Shown here: in pieces, positions 32,778 to 42,248 of the stretch | How positions within the stretch are numbered: position 1 is the first letter of the stretch | Layout of the letters: each line of letters opens with the position of its first letter | Assembly (NCBI GenBank): GCA_027621365.1 | Contig: JAQCBH010000006.1 | Coordinates: 38,108-102,107, forward strand | Direction: 5' to 3' | Length of the DNA stretch: 64,000 nt | Source: Bacteroidota bacterium | Lineage (GTDB): Bacteria; Bacteroidota; Bacteroidia; NS11-12g; UBA955 | Translations under genes and position numbers: made by a program | The notes under the pieces: generated by a model | Told to the model about the DNA's origin: nothing | The model's input: only the letters and a program-made list of their open reading frames with translations | The model's database searches: none

Positions 32778-33547
32778 TGCGTAAAGCCGAGATCAAAGAC
32801 TTACTGGACGAAGCCGTTTTAAGGCACAATCGCTGGGAATTCATCGAGTGGGACCCCATTCGCGTTCCTCATTCTTTCCGAAACCTTCAAGACATTGAAA
32901 TTTCAGGTTTTTTCAGTGCTTTGCTGGCCTGGGGCGCACGAGCGAGCATCATCAAAAGTGCCGAACGCCTGATGGAATTGATGGATAGAGCCCCCTATGA
33001 CTTTGTCATGCAGGCTCATCCAGGAGAAATCCATTTCGTGCATCGAACCTTCAATAGTGTTGACTTGGCTCATTTAATCGCATTCTTGCGATTTCATTAC
33101 TCTGAGCACAATAGCTTGGAAGATGCCTTTCTCATAGAGGGGAAATTCGAGGCATTTGCCTCCCTGTCTGGCTTTCATCAGCGCGTATTTGATGCTCCCG
33201 TTCATCCCCCATTCCGTACCCGAAAACACGTGGCCAATCCAGAAGCCGGCAGTGCCTGCAAGCGTTTGAACATGTTTTTGCGTTGGATGGTTCGCAAAGA
33301 CGAGGCAGGTGTTGATTTTGGTTTGTGGTCCCGCATTCCGATGTCGAAGCTGCATGTACCCCTTGATGTTCACGTCCAGCGAACCGCCCAAGAACTGGGC
33401 TTGTTGAAACGAACCCAAAGCGACTGGAGAGCCTGCCAGGAATTGACCAAGGCCTTGAGCCGATTCGACGCCCATGATCCCGTTCGATACGATTTTGCCC
33501 TCTTTGGGCTTGGATTGGATTCGAAATTGCAACCAAAGTCACATTAG
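32777..33547 (+). CDS. TIGR02757 (DUF2400) family protein
   Basis: 256 residues. Recognised from IEWDPIRVPHSFRNLQDIEISGFFSALLAWG near the N-terminus and KRLNMFLRWMVRKDEAGVDFGLW in the middle, which are the conserved blocks of this Bacteroidota family; it is distantly related to helix-hairpin-helix DNA glycosylases by reputation, with function unknown. The ATG overlaps the upstream stop by one base (TGATG). A 32-base gap with its own promoter separates it from trxA. Confidence 0.82.
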   Translation: MRKAEIKDLLDEAVLRHNRWEFIEWDPIRVPHSFRNLQDIEISGFFSALLAWGARASIIKSAERLMELMDRAPYDFVMQAHPGEIHFVHRTFNSVDLAHLIAFLRFHYSEHNSLEDAFLIEGKFEAFASLSGFHQRVFDAPVHPPFRTRKHVANPEAGSACKRLNMFLRWMVRKDEAGVDFGLWSRIPMSKLHVPLDVHVQRTAQELGLLKRTQSDWRACQELTKALSRFDAHDPVRYDFALFGLGLDSKLQPKSH

Positions 33548-33564
33548 GTTACTCTGCTTTGTTG

Positions 33565-33572
33565 TAACTTTG
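33565..33572 (+). promoter_or_regulatory. -7 promoter box of trxA
   Basis: TAACTTTG, an exact -7 consensus match, ending 7 bases before the trxA start codon. No matching -33 TTG at the usual spacing. Confidence 0.5.
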
Positions 33573-33579
33573 AGTCATT

Positions 33580-33900
33580 ATGGCAAATACATTTACTAGC
33601 AGCAATTTTCAAGACACCGTTTTGAATTCAGACAAGCCTGTATTGGTTGATTTTTGGGCAGAATGGTGCGGTCCTTGTCGCATGATTGGTCCTGTTGTTG
33701 AAGAAATTGCAAATGAATACGAAGGCCGTGCGGTAATTGGGAAATTGAACGTAGATGAAAATCCTGAAATCGCTGGCAATTACGGGGTTCGCTCCATTCC
33801 TACTTTGTTGATTTTCAAAGGTGGCGAAGTCGTTGACAAAATCGTTGGCGCCGTTCCCAAACCTGCTATCACCAGCAAAATCGACGCCCAGTTGGGTTAA
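33580..33900 (+). CDS. trxA: Thioredoxin
   Basis: 106-residue thioredoxin, the general cytoplasmic disulfide reductant. Redox motif Trp29-Cys30-Gly-Pro-Cys33, the cis-proline in [15 protein letters not shown], and the buried Asp24. It has its own promoter box and is followed 16 bases later by the strongest terminator type in the window, so it is probably expressed alone and at a high level. Confidence 0.98.
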   Translation: MANTFTSSNFQDTVLNSDKPVLVDFWAEWCGPCRMIGPVVEEIANEYEGRAVIGKLNVDENPEIAGNYGVRSIPTLLIFKGGEVVDKIVGAVPKPAITSKIDAQLG

Positions 33901-33916
33901 TTTGATAAAATCTTGT

Positions 33917-33945
33917 GAAAAGCCGGACTTGTTCCGGCTTTTTTT
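33917..33945 (+). terminator. Intrinsic terminator after trxA
   Basis: AGCCGGA (33921-33927) and TCCGGCT (33933-33939) form a 7-bp GC-rich stem with a 5-base loop, extended by A-T pairs and followed by six T. It lies between trxA and the DUF58 gene, whose ATG is 15 bases after the T-run. Confidence 0.88.
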
Positions 33946-33959
33946 ATGAATTTCCCGCA

Positions 33960-34883
33960 ATGAAACTGGAAGATATTGGCGCCTATTCTGACTTGGAATT
34001 GTTGGTCAGAGAAGCCATGTCTGGACCCAGCATTGGCAAGTACCACAGCCCCTACCACGGTTATTCGGTTGAGTTTTCTCAGCACAAGGCCTACACACCG
34101 GGAGAAAGCATTCGCCACTTGGATTGGAAATTGCTCGCTCGAACCGAAAAGCCTTACCTGAAGGTATTCAACGCCGAAACCAATTTAAAGGCCCTGCTAT
34201 GGATGGACGTATCCCCTAGTTTGCATTTTCCTTCCGAGCAGCAGTCCAAACTGAAGTTTTCATTGTTCTTGAACGCTTGTTTGGCCATGGCTCTTCAGAA
34301 AGGCAGAGACGGTGTAGGATTGGTGGAATGGAGTCAGGATCAAATGAAAATCAGCGACGTACGCTCCTCCCAGCTCCACCTGCACAAATTACTATCCACA
34401 CTCGACCAATACTGGAACCAGAACCAGTCGGGTCGCCCGAAGCCCAATTTGAACCAAGAATTGAACTGGACGGAGCTGGTACGCCAGAGCGGCAGACGAT
34501 CATTGGTTGTCATCAGCACAGATTTGGAATTTCGTCAAGACCAACCCGAGCAGAAAAAGCAATTTGAAGAAGCTCTGACTCTGCTTCGACACCAACATTG
34601 CGAGGTTTTGCTGTTTCATATTCAACACGGTCAAATGGAAACCCTTCTCAATGTCGACTCGAAAGGACCAACCAAATTCGTAGACTTGGAAACCGGCGAG
34701 CAATTGAAGCTAGACCCCAGTTTATACCGAAAGTCCTACCAACAATCCATACAAGAAGAAAACGCATATTGGCAATCGCTCTGTTTGAGTTTGGGAATAG
34801 ATTATCAGTGGGTAGATGCTTCTGATCACATCGAAATACCCATCAGAACCTTCTATTCCAGAAGGAACGCCCTGTTTGGTTAA
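33960..34883 (+). CDS. DUF58 domain protein
   Basis: 307 residues. The DUF58 core is seen as YTPGESIRHLDWKLLARTEKPYLKVFNAETNLKALLWMDVSPS, with the rest resembling a von Willebrand-like fold (VVISTDLEFRQD). DUF58 proteins usually sit with MoxR-type ATPases and VWA proteins in gliding or stress-related clusters; here no such partner lies beside it, so this copy is an orphan. Start chosen at 33960, after the trxA terminator. Its last 4 bases overlap the end of convergent pyrC. Confidence 0.88.
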   Translation: MKLEDIGAYSDLELLVREAMSGPSIGKYHSPYHGYSVEFSQHKAYTPGESIRHLDWKLLARTEKPYLKVFNAETNLKALLWMDVSPSLHFPSEQQSKLKFSLFLNACLAMALQKGRDGVGLVEWSQDQMKISDVRSSQLHLHKLLSTLDQYWNQNQSGRPKPNLNQELNWTELVRQSGRRSLVVISTDLEFRQDQPEQKKQFEEALTLLRHQHCEVLLFHIQHGQMETLLNVDSKGPTKFVDLETGEQLKLDPSLYRKSYQQSIQEENAYWQSLCLSLGIDYQWVDASDHIEIPIRTFYSRRNALFG

Positions 34884-36223
34884 CGACGAGCTTCGAACAT
34901 CAAACGCTGACCCCGAACATGGGGGTCGATTTGGCCGTCTTGGAAGCCCAAGTGCCCGTTCACCCAAACACGCTCAATGCTATGCGAGAACTCCTGCCCT
35001 TCTAAAGGAGACCATGTACACTTGTAGGCCAAATCAGCTCGATTCACCGTATTAGAAGAAGAGGAAACCTGAACCAAGTCGGCCCAATAACCTTCACGGA
35101 CATATCCACGGTCAACCATTCGGTAGCAATCAGCCACGGCGTGAGACATTTTCTCAACGACACGTTCCATCGTGATATCTCCCTTCTTAGCATGTTCCAA
35201 CATGAGGGGAAGGCTGTGCTGAACCAAGGGAAGACCACTCGGAGCCTTGGTGTAATCGAGGGTATTCTTTTCCTCCCAAGTGTGGGGGGCGTGATCGGTC
35301 GCAATGACATCGAGTCGATTGTCCAACAAGGCCATCCACAAAGCCAAGCGATCTGATTCCTTTTTGATGGCTGGATTGCATTTGATCAGGAAACCCAAAC
35401 GCTCGTAATCGGCGTCTGAAAAGTGCAAGTGATGCACGCAAACCTCAGCGGTGATGCGCTTTTCACGAAGGGGAATGTCGTTGCGAAACAAATCCAATTC
35501 CAAGGCACTGGTCAAATGCAAAATGTGCAGCCTCGTCCCGTGTTTCTTGGCGAGCTCGACGGCTTGACTGGATGACAAGTAGCAAGCCAAATCATCTCTT
35601 ATGACTGCATGTTGGCTAGCAGGAACCTGCAAACCAAAGGCATCCAATGCTGCCTGAGTACGCTCCTTCACTCGATCTTCGCACTCGCAATGCACGGCCA
35701 CCAAAGTAGGACTGTTGGAAAATATGGCCTCCAAAGCGGCAGGTTTGTCGACCAGCATATTGCCCGTTGAGCTACCCATGAAGATTTTCACCCCACAGAC
35801 ATCTTCCCTCGACACTCGCTTTACTTCTTCAATGTTCTCATTGGTAGCACCGAGGTAAAAGGAATAATTCACTGCTGAATCGACAGCTCCTCGCGCATAC
35901 TTCTCTTCCAAGGCCTCCAAACTAACGGTTTGGGGGATCACATTGGGCATTTCCATAAAAGAGGTCACTCCGCCTTTCAGAGCGGCCCTACTTTCAGTGG
36001 CAATCTGTGCCTTGTGCGTGAGCCCTGGCTCTCTAAAATGCACTTGATCATCAATGACACCAGGCAGCAAATAATCTCCGTTCAAATCCACATGAACGCA
36101 AGAACCATTCTCGCTGATTTGATTTCCAATTTTCTCAATTCGTCCTTTGTCTATGAGAATATCCGTTTCGACTTTCTTTCCCTCGTTGACAAGTAAGGCG
36201 TTGTGTATGATGGTTTTGCTCAT
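34880..36223 (-). CDS. pyrC: Dihydroorotase
   Basis: 447-residue amidohydrolase closing carbamoyl-aspartate to dihydroorotate in pyrimidine synthesis. The lysine-containing KIFMGSSTGNMLVD segment, the histidines in HCECEDRV and LHILHLTSA, and ATDHAPHTWEEK with the catalytic Asp are present. The usual metal motif H-x-H is Gln60-Val-His62 (DDQVHFREPG) here, which I recall as common in Bacteroidota dihydroorotases, so activity is not excluded. It begins 1 base after the stop of the gliding-domain protein gene, in the same direction. Confidence 0.88.
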   Translation of the reverse strand: MSKTIIHNALLVNEGKKVETDILIDKGRIEKIGNQISENGSCVHVDLNGDYLLPGVIDDQVHFREPGLTHKAQIATESRAALKGGVTSFMEMPNVIPQTVSLEALEEKYARGAVDSAVNYSFYLGATNENIEEVKRVSREDVCGVKIFMGSSTGNMLVDKPAALEAIFSNSPTLVAVHCECEDRVKERTQAALDAFGLQVPASQHAVIRDDLACYLSSSQAVELAKKHGTRLHILHLTSALELDLFRNDIPLREKRITAEVCVHHLHFSDADYERLGFLIKCNPAIKKESDRLALWMALLDNRLDVIATDHAPHTWEEKNTLDYTKAPSGLPLVQHSLPLMLEHAKKGDITMERVVEKMSHAVADCYRMVDRGYVREGYWADLVQVSSSSNTVNRADLAYKCTWSPLEGQEFSHSIERVWVNGHLGFQDGQIDPHVRGQRLMFEARR

Positions 36224-36224
36224 G

Positions 36225-38729
36225 TTATCTCAGCAGGGTAAAATTACCCATCAAGGTGCGGCGTTCGTTGTCGCAACCTATCCAAGTTGCGAGGTAGATG
36301 TACACTCCAGCAGGAGCCTCTTCCCCGTTGATTCGACCGTCCCAGTTGTAATCGGGGCTTTCGAGCTCAGCCAATTTCTCTCCCCATCGGTTGTACAATT
36401 TAACGTTGTACAAACTGCCCTTGACCTTGTATTGGTTCATCGGGTAGAAATCGTTCAAACCATTGCCATCAGGCGTGAAGGCACTGGGCATGTAAATCAC
36501 CGACGGATACAGGTCTTTCTTCTTGTTGATCCAAACGCTGTCGCTGTTCCAGCAGCCTTCCATGTCCTTGACCCAGACAATGTAAAGTCCAGAATCATAG
36601 GCCGTAATGCTGCGTGTTTGCTCTCCTGTATTCCAGCGGTAGACCTGCATATTGGGGCCGGCATCCAAAACAGGGTTTTCGGACAAGCACAGAACGGTAT
36701 CTGAACCCAAATCCAAGCCCGGAAGCGGGAATAGACTCACCATCAAAGAATCAGCCTCGTAACAACCCTTGGAGTTGCGCCATTCAGCTTGCACTTTACC
36801 AGCCTGAGTGAGTCGGAAACTCGAGCCTGTGATTTCGCGGTTCCAAACCACATTGCTAAGCCCGGGTTTATCTATGGTCAACACCGTGTCTATACCGGAA
36901 CAAAAGCGCAAATCAGGGCCCAGTTGGTGCTCAATAGGATGATATCCCAAGACAAAGGTGTCGCGATCCAAGCAAAGACCTATGGTGACTTTAACCGAGT
37001 ATTGGCCCGGAGTATTGAGGGTTTCGAACTGACCCGTTTTGCCCGTGCTCCATTCGGTAATGGCTGTAGGTCCAGGGTTTTTAGAGTCCAGGGTCACAGA
37101 ACTTTCCCGGCAGAACAGGGTATCGGGAATGGAAACCTCAACAGGGGGAAACAAATAAACATAGGCCGTATCTCGGCTGACACAGAGATTTTCGGTCGTG
37201 CCTTCCAGCACATAGAAATTGGGCGAATTCACCCGAATGGAGGCTTTTGTGGAGCCTGTACTCCACAACAACTTACCGGTGCTGGTCGCATTGGAGCCAG
37301 CGGGCCAAGCCGCTCTCAAATCTTGAATAATGGGATCGTAGGTACAAAAAACCGTATCTCCTTTGATTTGGATGCGATCTGTATCGGAGCCAATGTTGAT
37401 GGTATCCTGCCAATAGCAGGTTTTGATGTATTGGCGAATCCAATATTGACCTGGCTGGGTAATGACCAATGAATCGTCATAAGAACCCGTACTCCAGCGG
37501 TATGCATCTCCTTTGGTCGCTGAACGAACCACAATGGCACTTCCCTTGCACAAGATGGTATCGTTGGCGAGTTTGGGCAGAATTGGATCAACCACATTGA
37601 CCAAGGCTTCAAAACTGTCTACACAAGTGTTTTTGTAAGCAAACAATTTGACCTTGTAAGCACCCGCTTTGGGAAAGGTATACTGAGGTGAACCACTATT
37701 GGAGGTATCGTTGGTCAAGGAATCGACGCCGAAGTCCCAACTGTAGCGTTGGCCCCCTGCACTTTGGTTTTGGAATTGATAGGTCAATCCGCAGACAATC
37801 TTGGGAACGAAATAACCGGCGACGACATCGATCACACAGGCTTGAACATTGAATTGATAATCGCGCAGGGTTTCAGATATCAGCACTCCGTTGCGGTATT
37901 CTTTCACCTTGATGCCCACAACGTACTGACCGGCTCTCGTAGGAGTCACGGTGAGTAGGCCTGTGAACGTATCAATCTCCATCTTGGGATTGCCATTGAT
38001 GGGATCGGAATAATTGTAAGTGGGCCAAAGAAAGGTTACCTGCGAAAAGGGAGGCTGCTGCATTTGAAATGCATTCGTTGGCATCGGATCGGCCGAAGTA
38101 GCCCCTCTGTATGGTTGATACAATTCGTAGGTAAGACTGTCGCCATCGGCATCGGTGGCCGAATGATCAAACTTCAATGGCGTGTTGGTGCACAAGAAAT
38201 TGGGGGGCAATTCCTTGAACACGGCCGCCGTATTCCCGTCTTTGTTCTTAAACCCAGTAGCGTCGGGTATGCGGGTCCAAAAATTGGCTCCTGTGCTGCC
38301 CGGTTGACTGAGATTGGAAATGGACCCGTTCCGACAACAGCGCTGATAGGAAATGTAATAGCCTCCAGAATTGGGAGGTAAGGTTACCGTCAGTTCGTAC
38401 CAGTAGTGATCGACACAAGCGTTGGGAGCTACCTTGATGCAGTTGTAATTGGTTTTTTGAATGCGCTTGGGTCCACTTCTTGTAACGCTCTTGGGGTATC
38501 CGCTGAGCATTCGGTTGTTGCTGCCATTGAAAATGCTGATGTACGCCGTGTAGTCCTGAGAGATGGCTTGATCGCTTCCATTTAGGCAATCCATATAGAT
38601 ATCCAATCGAAGTTTGTACTGGTTGTTTCCCAAGTACGTATAGGTCATTTCTCCACCAGCAATGTGAGTCGCCGAGGCTTGCCCGGCGAACAAACAGGCA
38701 AAAAGAAAGGCCAATCGTTTGAACATCAT
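36225..38729 (-). CDS. Secreted protein with gliding-motility-associated C-terminal domain
   Basis: 834 residues with a signal peptide (KRLAFLFACLFAGQASA). The N-terminal 300 residues form an Ig-like region (HIAGGEMTYTYLGNNQYKLRLDIYMDC opening typical of this class), a PKD domain follows near 320-380 (YSWDFGVDS), then several short Ig-like repeats with recurrent W-S-T-G (RWSTGSYDDS, LLWSTGSTKA, EWSTGKTG, RWNTGEQT), and the terminal SAFTPDGNGLNDFYPMNQ-YNRWGEKL-type CHU_C domain used for T9SS secretion. Adhesin-like surface protein is the likely role. Gap of 1 base to pyrC. Confidence 0.9.
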   Translation of the reverse strand: MMFKRLAFLFACLFAGQASATHIAGGEMTYTYLGNNQYKLRLDIYMDCLNGSDQAISQDYTAYISIFNGSNNRMLSGYPKSVTRSGPKRIQKTNYNCIKVAPNACVDHYWYELTVTLPPNSGGYYISYQRCCRNGSISNLSQPGSTGANFWTRIPDATGFKNKDGNTAAVFKELPPNFLCTNTPLKFDHSATDADGDSLTYELYQPYRGATSADPMPTNAFQMQQPPFSQVTFLWPTYNYSDPINGNPKMEIDTFTGLLTVTPTRAGQYVVGIKVKEYRNGVLISETLRDYQFNVQACVIDVVAGYFVPKIVCGLTYQFQNQSAGGQRYSWDFGVDSLTNDTSNSGSPQYTFPKAGAYKVKLFAYKNTCVDSFEALVNVVDPILPKLANDTILCKGSAIVVRSATKGDAYRWSTGSYDDSLVITQPGQYWIRQYIKTCYWQDTINIGSDTDRIQIKGDTVFCTYDPIIQDLRAAWPAGSNATSTGKLLWSTGSTKASIRVNSPNFYVLEGTTENLCVSRDTAYVYLFPPVEVSIPDTLFCRESSVTLDSKNPGPTAITEWSTGKTGQFETLNTPGQYSVKVTIGLCLDRDTFVLGYHPIEHQLGPDLRFCSGIDTVLTIDKPGLSNVVWNREITGSSFRLTQAGKVQAEWRNSKGCYEADSLMVSLFPLPGLDLGSDTVLCLSENPVLDAGPNMQVYRWNTGEQTRSITAYDSGLYIVWVKDMEGCWNSDSVWINKKKDLYPSVIYMPSAFTPDGNGLNDFYPMNQYKVKGSLYNVKLYNRWGEKLAELESPDYNWDGRINGEEAPAGVYIYLATWIGCDNERRTLMGNFTLLR

Positions 38730-38772
38730 ACGAAATTAACCCCTAAAAGGGCTAAAAGGTTGTCGATGCGTG

Positions 38773-39864
38773 TCAGAATTTCTTCAGCACTTCGACCACT
38801 CTAGCCATCTCTTCGTCTGTCATCTCCGGAAACATAGGTAGAGAAACGCAGTTGGAAGCCAAATATTCGGAGTGCGGAAAGTCCCCTACTTTGTGACCCA
38901 AATGAGCATAAGCCTTTTGAAGATGGCATGGAATAGGATAATGGAAGGCGTAACCTACTCCCTCTGCATCCAAGTGAGCCAAGAAGGCTTTTTTATCGTT
39001 GGGAATGACCACCGCCAAATGATACACCGACTCTGCACCGGGTTCAGGACTTTGAAATTGCAACTTCTGATTGTTGACTTCTCGGTAGGCTTGGGCAATT
39101 TCTCGTCTGCGATTGTTCCAATTATTCAAATGGGGAAGTTTTACTGACAAAACCGCCGCTTGGAGACCCTCCATTCGCATGTTAAAGCCTAAGGCTTCGT
39201 GGTGGTAACGCTCTTTGCTTCCGTGGTTTTTCAGCATCTGAATGGTTTCACCATGTTCCTTGATTTGTCCAAATACAGCTCCTCCTTCGCCATAAGCACC
39301 CAAATTTTTACCGGGGTAAAAACTCGTGGTTGACAGGGTACCAAATTGGCCTACTCGTTTGCCCTCATAGGTCGCACCCATGGCCTGAGCGTTGTCTTCC
39401 AATAGGTGCAAATTATATTTATCGCAAATTTGCTTTAAAGCTTTAACATTGAAAGGCTGTCCGTACAAATGAACGCCCATAATGGCTTTGGTCTTAGGTG
39501 TTATTTTGGACTCGGCTTCAGCGGGATCCATGTTCCAAGTATGTGGGTCGCAATCGGCAAAAACAGGAGTAGCCCCAACATAACTCACGCCCCAAGCCGT
39601 AGCAATAAAGGTGTTGGCGGGAATGATCACTTCGTCACCAGGGCCAATGCCCAAAGCCAACAAAGCCAGCTGTATAGCATTTGTGCCATTGTTGACACCA
39701 ACGGCAAATTGAGTTTCATTGAAATCGGCTAATTCTTGTTCCAGTTTTTGAACAAACGGGCCTCCAGAAAAAGCGGTATTCTCCATGACTTCTTGCATGG
39801 ACTGCCAAACATCATTTTTCAATAGGTTGTATTGGCGCTTCAGGTCGAAAAAAGGAACCTTCAT
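38773..39864 (-). CDS. DegT/DnrJ/EryC1/StrS sugar aminotransferase
   Basis: 363-residue fold-type I PLP enzyme that aminates nucleotide-linked keto-sugars for surface glycans. PLP lysine Lys186 in SFYPGKNLGAYGEGG, LLEDNAQAMGATYEGKRVGQFG before it, and SGGPFVQKLEQELADF near the N-terminus. Typical length. It lies 1 base after a phosphoribosyltransferase gene in the same direction and 43 bases before the gliding-domain protein gene; no other sugar-synthesis genes are adjacent. Product sugar unknown. Confidence 0.92.
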   Translation of the reverse strand: MKVPFFDLKRQYNLLKNDVWQSMQEVMENTAFSGGPFVQKLEQELADFNETQFAVGVNNGTNAIQLALLALGIGPGDEVIIPANTFIATAWGVSYVGATPVFADCDPHTWNMDPAEAESKITPKTKAIMGVHLYGQPFNVKALKQICDKYNLHLLEDNAQAMGATYEGKRVGQFGTLSTTSFYPGKNLGAYGEGGAVFGQIKEHGETIQMLKNHGSKERYHHEALGFNMRMEGLQAAVLSVKLPHLNNWNNRRREIAQAYREVNNQKLQFQSPEPGAESVYHLAVVIPNDKKAFLAHLDAEGVGYAFHYPIPCHLQKAYAHLGHKVGDFPHSEYLASNCVSLPMFPEMTDEEMARVVEVLKKF

Positions 39865-39865
39865 G

Positions 39866-40363
39866 TTAATTCGCTAGGTATACACGCAGAGATTCAGGAT
39901 TAGAGTTATCGAAATACACGTGATCCTGCAAGGTGGTTGCAACACTCCTTCCCACCCAGTTGGCCGCGATTGGGTAATCCCGGTATTCGCGCTCCGCTAA
40001 AAAGGCCGTTTGAATGCTTTTGGCACCTGCTTGGAAATAGGCAGAAACCACTCGAGCCACACTCCGACCTGAATTGATCACATCGTCCATGACAATAACA
40101 GGTTGACCGGCCGCATCTTGAATTTGGCTCTCCGATAAGTGAATATCAGATTCAGCATCTACTCCGTGAATGGTCAATTTCAGAGAGGGAAGAACAGACG
40201 ACAACTCTTTGGCCACCAATGAGCTTAGAAATTGACCTCGCTCGTTCATGCCCACTAACACCAAGGTATTAGACTCCACATGGCTTTCGGCTATTTGGAA
40301 GGCAATTCTGCGCAGAATAGCACAAACCTGTTGGTGGTTCAAAATATTGGTTTGGCTATCCAT
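39866..40363 (-). CDS. PyrR-like phosphoribosyltransferase
   Basis: 165-residue type I phosphoribosyltransferase. The PRPP-binding loop VIVMDDVINSGRS is at residues 89-101; the layout with VLVGMNERGQFLSSLVAKEL and the flexible hood resembles PyrR uracil phosphoribosyltransferase/attenuator. There is no pyrimidine gene next to it except pyrC 3.6 kb away, so regulation by attenuation is not supported. It sits between hscB and the DegT gene in a co-directional run. Confidence 0.78.
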   Translation of the reverse strand: MDSQTNILNHQQVCAILRRIAFQIAESHVESNTLVLVGMNERGQFLSSLVAKELSSVLPSLKLTIHGVDAESDIHLSESQIQDAAGQPVIVMDDVINSGRSVARVVSAYFQAGAKSIQTAFLAEREYRDYPIAANWVGRSVATTLQDHVYFDNSNPESLRVYLAN

Positions 40364-40386
40364 GATTCGAAAATAACACCCTTGGT

Positions 40387-40860
40387 TTAGATTTCTTGTT
40401 CCCCGCGTTGAATTTTACGCAACCTTCTGCGGTACGATTCACCCTGTATCCACTGGGCCAAAATGGTGTTTTCTTCTTTTTCAAATGGAAAAGCACCGAA
40501 GCCGATGATCTGCTCCTTCCAAGCAGTCAACTGACCCTCTCGCTCGGCAAACAGGCCCTCTATTTCAGATTCAGCCGATCCCATTTCCAACTCCTCTCCC
40601 AATTCCATCCACGCCATTAAATCAGAGGTTGACAAAGGAAAATTGCGCTCATCCAGTCCCTGCAATTCCAACAAATGCCGAGCTCGACTTAGCTCATCTT
40701 TCAACAATTCGAAAGCTCGATTGGATTGCTCACTGAGATCAGAGCCCAATGCATTGTGATCGGGATGGTTTTCTCGTTGAGTTTGAATGAATGCCGATCG
40801 TAGCGCCTTGCTATCTATGCGAAATTCAATGGCTAAACCCAAACACTCAAACGCGTTCAT
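40387..40860 (-). CDS. hscB: Fe-S cluster assembly J-domain cochaperone
   Basis: 157 residues. J-domain at the N-terminus with His32-Pro-Asp34 in RENHPDHN, followed by the HscB C-terminal domain with DELSRARHLLELQGLDE and LMAWMELGEELE, which contain the IscU-binding region. It would deliver IscU to HscA. Other isc genes are not in the window. Its start overlaps the rseP stop by one base (TAATG); this pairing with a site-2 protease is unexplained. Confidence 0.82.
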   Translation of the reverse strand: MNAFECLGLAIEFRIDSKALRSAFIQTQRENHPDHNALGSDLSEQSNRAFELLKDELSRARHLLELQGLDERNFPLSTSDLMAWMELGEELEMGSAESEIEGLFAEREGQLTAWKEQIIGFGAFPFEKEENTILAQWIQGESYRRRLRKIQRGEQEI

Positions 40861-42224
40861 TAGAAGCCCAATGCTCTAGAAATGTCTACCCAGAAAATGA
40901 AAACCATTAAGCTCAGCAGCATGACCATACCAATGATTTGACCCACGTACAACACCTTTTCGCTGACCGGTCTACGGGCAATCATTTCATACAAGAGAAA
41001 TACCACATGACCACCATCAAGAGCGGGAATGGGAAGTATGTTCATCAAGGCCAAGACCAAGCTAAGCATGGCCGTCAAGGTCCAAAAATTCACCCAATCA
41101 AAACTCGACCCATACATCTGGGCAATTCCAACGGGACCCGCGATGGTCTTCTTAGGGTCTGTTTTTCCGGTAAATACTTTACCCAGTGCTTTGGCATTGG
41201 CGCCCAAAAGCCCAAAACTCTTGGCCGTGCCTTCTTGTATACTGGTGGCTAGGTCCAAATCCACCACCTTTTCCCATAAACTCAAATCACCGAACTCAGG
41301 CATGAAACCAAGGGTTCCATCTTCAGAAATGGTCATGTAAGAGAGTCGATGCAGGCTATCGGGCTCATCGGCTTTGCCCAATTCGAATTTTGCGGTGGTT
41401 CCCGCTTTGTCGATCAAAGCCTCTTTGAAACTAAAGAAGTCAAACACCTTTTGACCGTCAATAGAATACACGATATCACCTGGTTCCATTCCCCCTTTTG
41501 AAGCAGCCGTGCCATTGACACGTTTTACAGAGAAAGGCAACCTGGCACTGAGCAATGGCAAATCAGCATAGGGACCTTGGGCCATTTCGCCCAATTGCTC
41601 TTCTGCATTAGCGGGAAGCTCCAAGTCAAAGGTCTTGCCTTCTCTTTCCACGCTGATCACTCGTTCTGAACCCATCAGGAAGGAAACATCCAACACGTCG
41701 TTCATACGCTCCAAAGAGTTGCCGTTGATGGCCAAGAGTTTGTCGCCCGTTTGCAAATCCCAGGTACGTGCCACCGGATTGGCGTAAATACCTCCCTGTT
41801 CGTTGATCACGGACATGGGCAGATAACGATCGCCCTGCTTATAGGTCAGCCCTACCATAATGACAATACCCAAGATGAGGTTGACGACCACTCCGCCAAT
41901 CATGACAATCAAACGTTGCCAGGCGGGTTTGCTGCGAAATTCCCAATCTTGAGGCTCGGAACTCAATTGATCTTTGTCCAAGCTTTCATCGATCATTCCC
42001 GCGATTTTTACGTACCCGCCGAGGGGCAACCACCCGATGCCGTATTCCGTATCGCCTTTTTTGAATGAAAACAATTTGAATCCCCAAGCATCGAAAAACA
42101 AATAGAATTTTTCGACTTTGATTCCAAAGGCTCTAGCGGCCAAATAATGGCCAAGTTCATGCAGAGTGACCAACAGGCCCAAAGCCATGATGAACTGAAA
42201 AATGGTTACAAGGGTATCCAACAT
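40860..42224 (-). CDS. rseP: Site-2 zinc metalloprotease RseP
   Basis: 454-residue intramembrane protease that cuts anti-sigma factors and remnant signal peptides. Zinc motif His22-Glu-Leu-Gly-His26 in the first helix, the MIGGVVVNLILGIVIM segment, two PDZ-like regions (ANPVARTWDLQTGDKLLAINGN and GGMEPGDIVYSIDGQK) and LDGGHVVFLLYE in a C-terminal helix supplying the third metal ligand. Four membrane segments. Translationally coupled to hscB. Confidence 0.95.
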   Translation of the reverse strand: MLDTLVTIFQFIMALGLLVTLHELGHYLAARAFGIKVEKFYLFFDAWGFKLFSFKKGDTEYGIGWLPLGGYVKIAGMIDESLDKDQLSSEPQDWEFRSKPAWQRLIVMIGGVVVNLILGIVIMVGLTYKQGDRYLPMSVINEQGGIYANPVARTWDLQTGDKLLAINGNSLERMNDVLDVSFLMGSERVISVEREGKTFDLELPANAEEQLGEMAQGPYADLPLLSARLPFSVKRVNGTAASKGGMEPGDIVYSIDGQKVFDFFSFKEALIDKAGTTAKFELGKADEPDSLHRLSYMTISEDGTLGFMPEFGDLSLWEKVVDLDLATSIQEGTAKSFGLLGANAKALGKVFTGKTDPKKTIAGPVGIAQMYGSSFDWVNFWTLTAMLSLVLALMNILPIPALDGGHVVFLLYEMIARRPVSEKVLYVGQIIGMVMLLSLMVFIFWVDISRALGF

Positions 42225-42248
42225 TGAAGCAAAGATAACGCAAGTAGC

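Noticed and set aside
33960..34883. DUF58 protein as part of a MoxR/VWA (Bat-type) cluster
   Set aside because: No MoxR ATPase or BatA/BatB gene is adjacent; the VWA gene of this window is 10 kb away and is a secreted T9SS protein.
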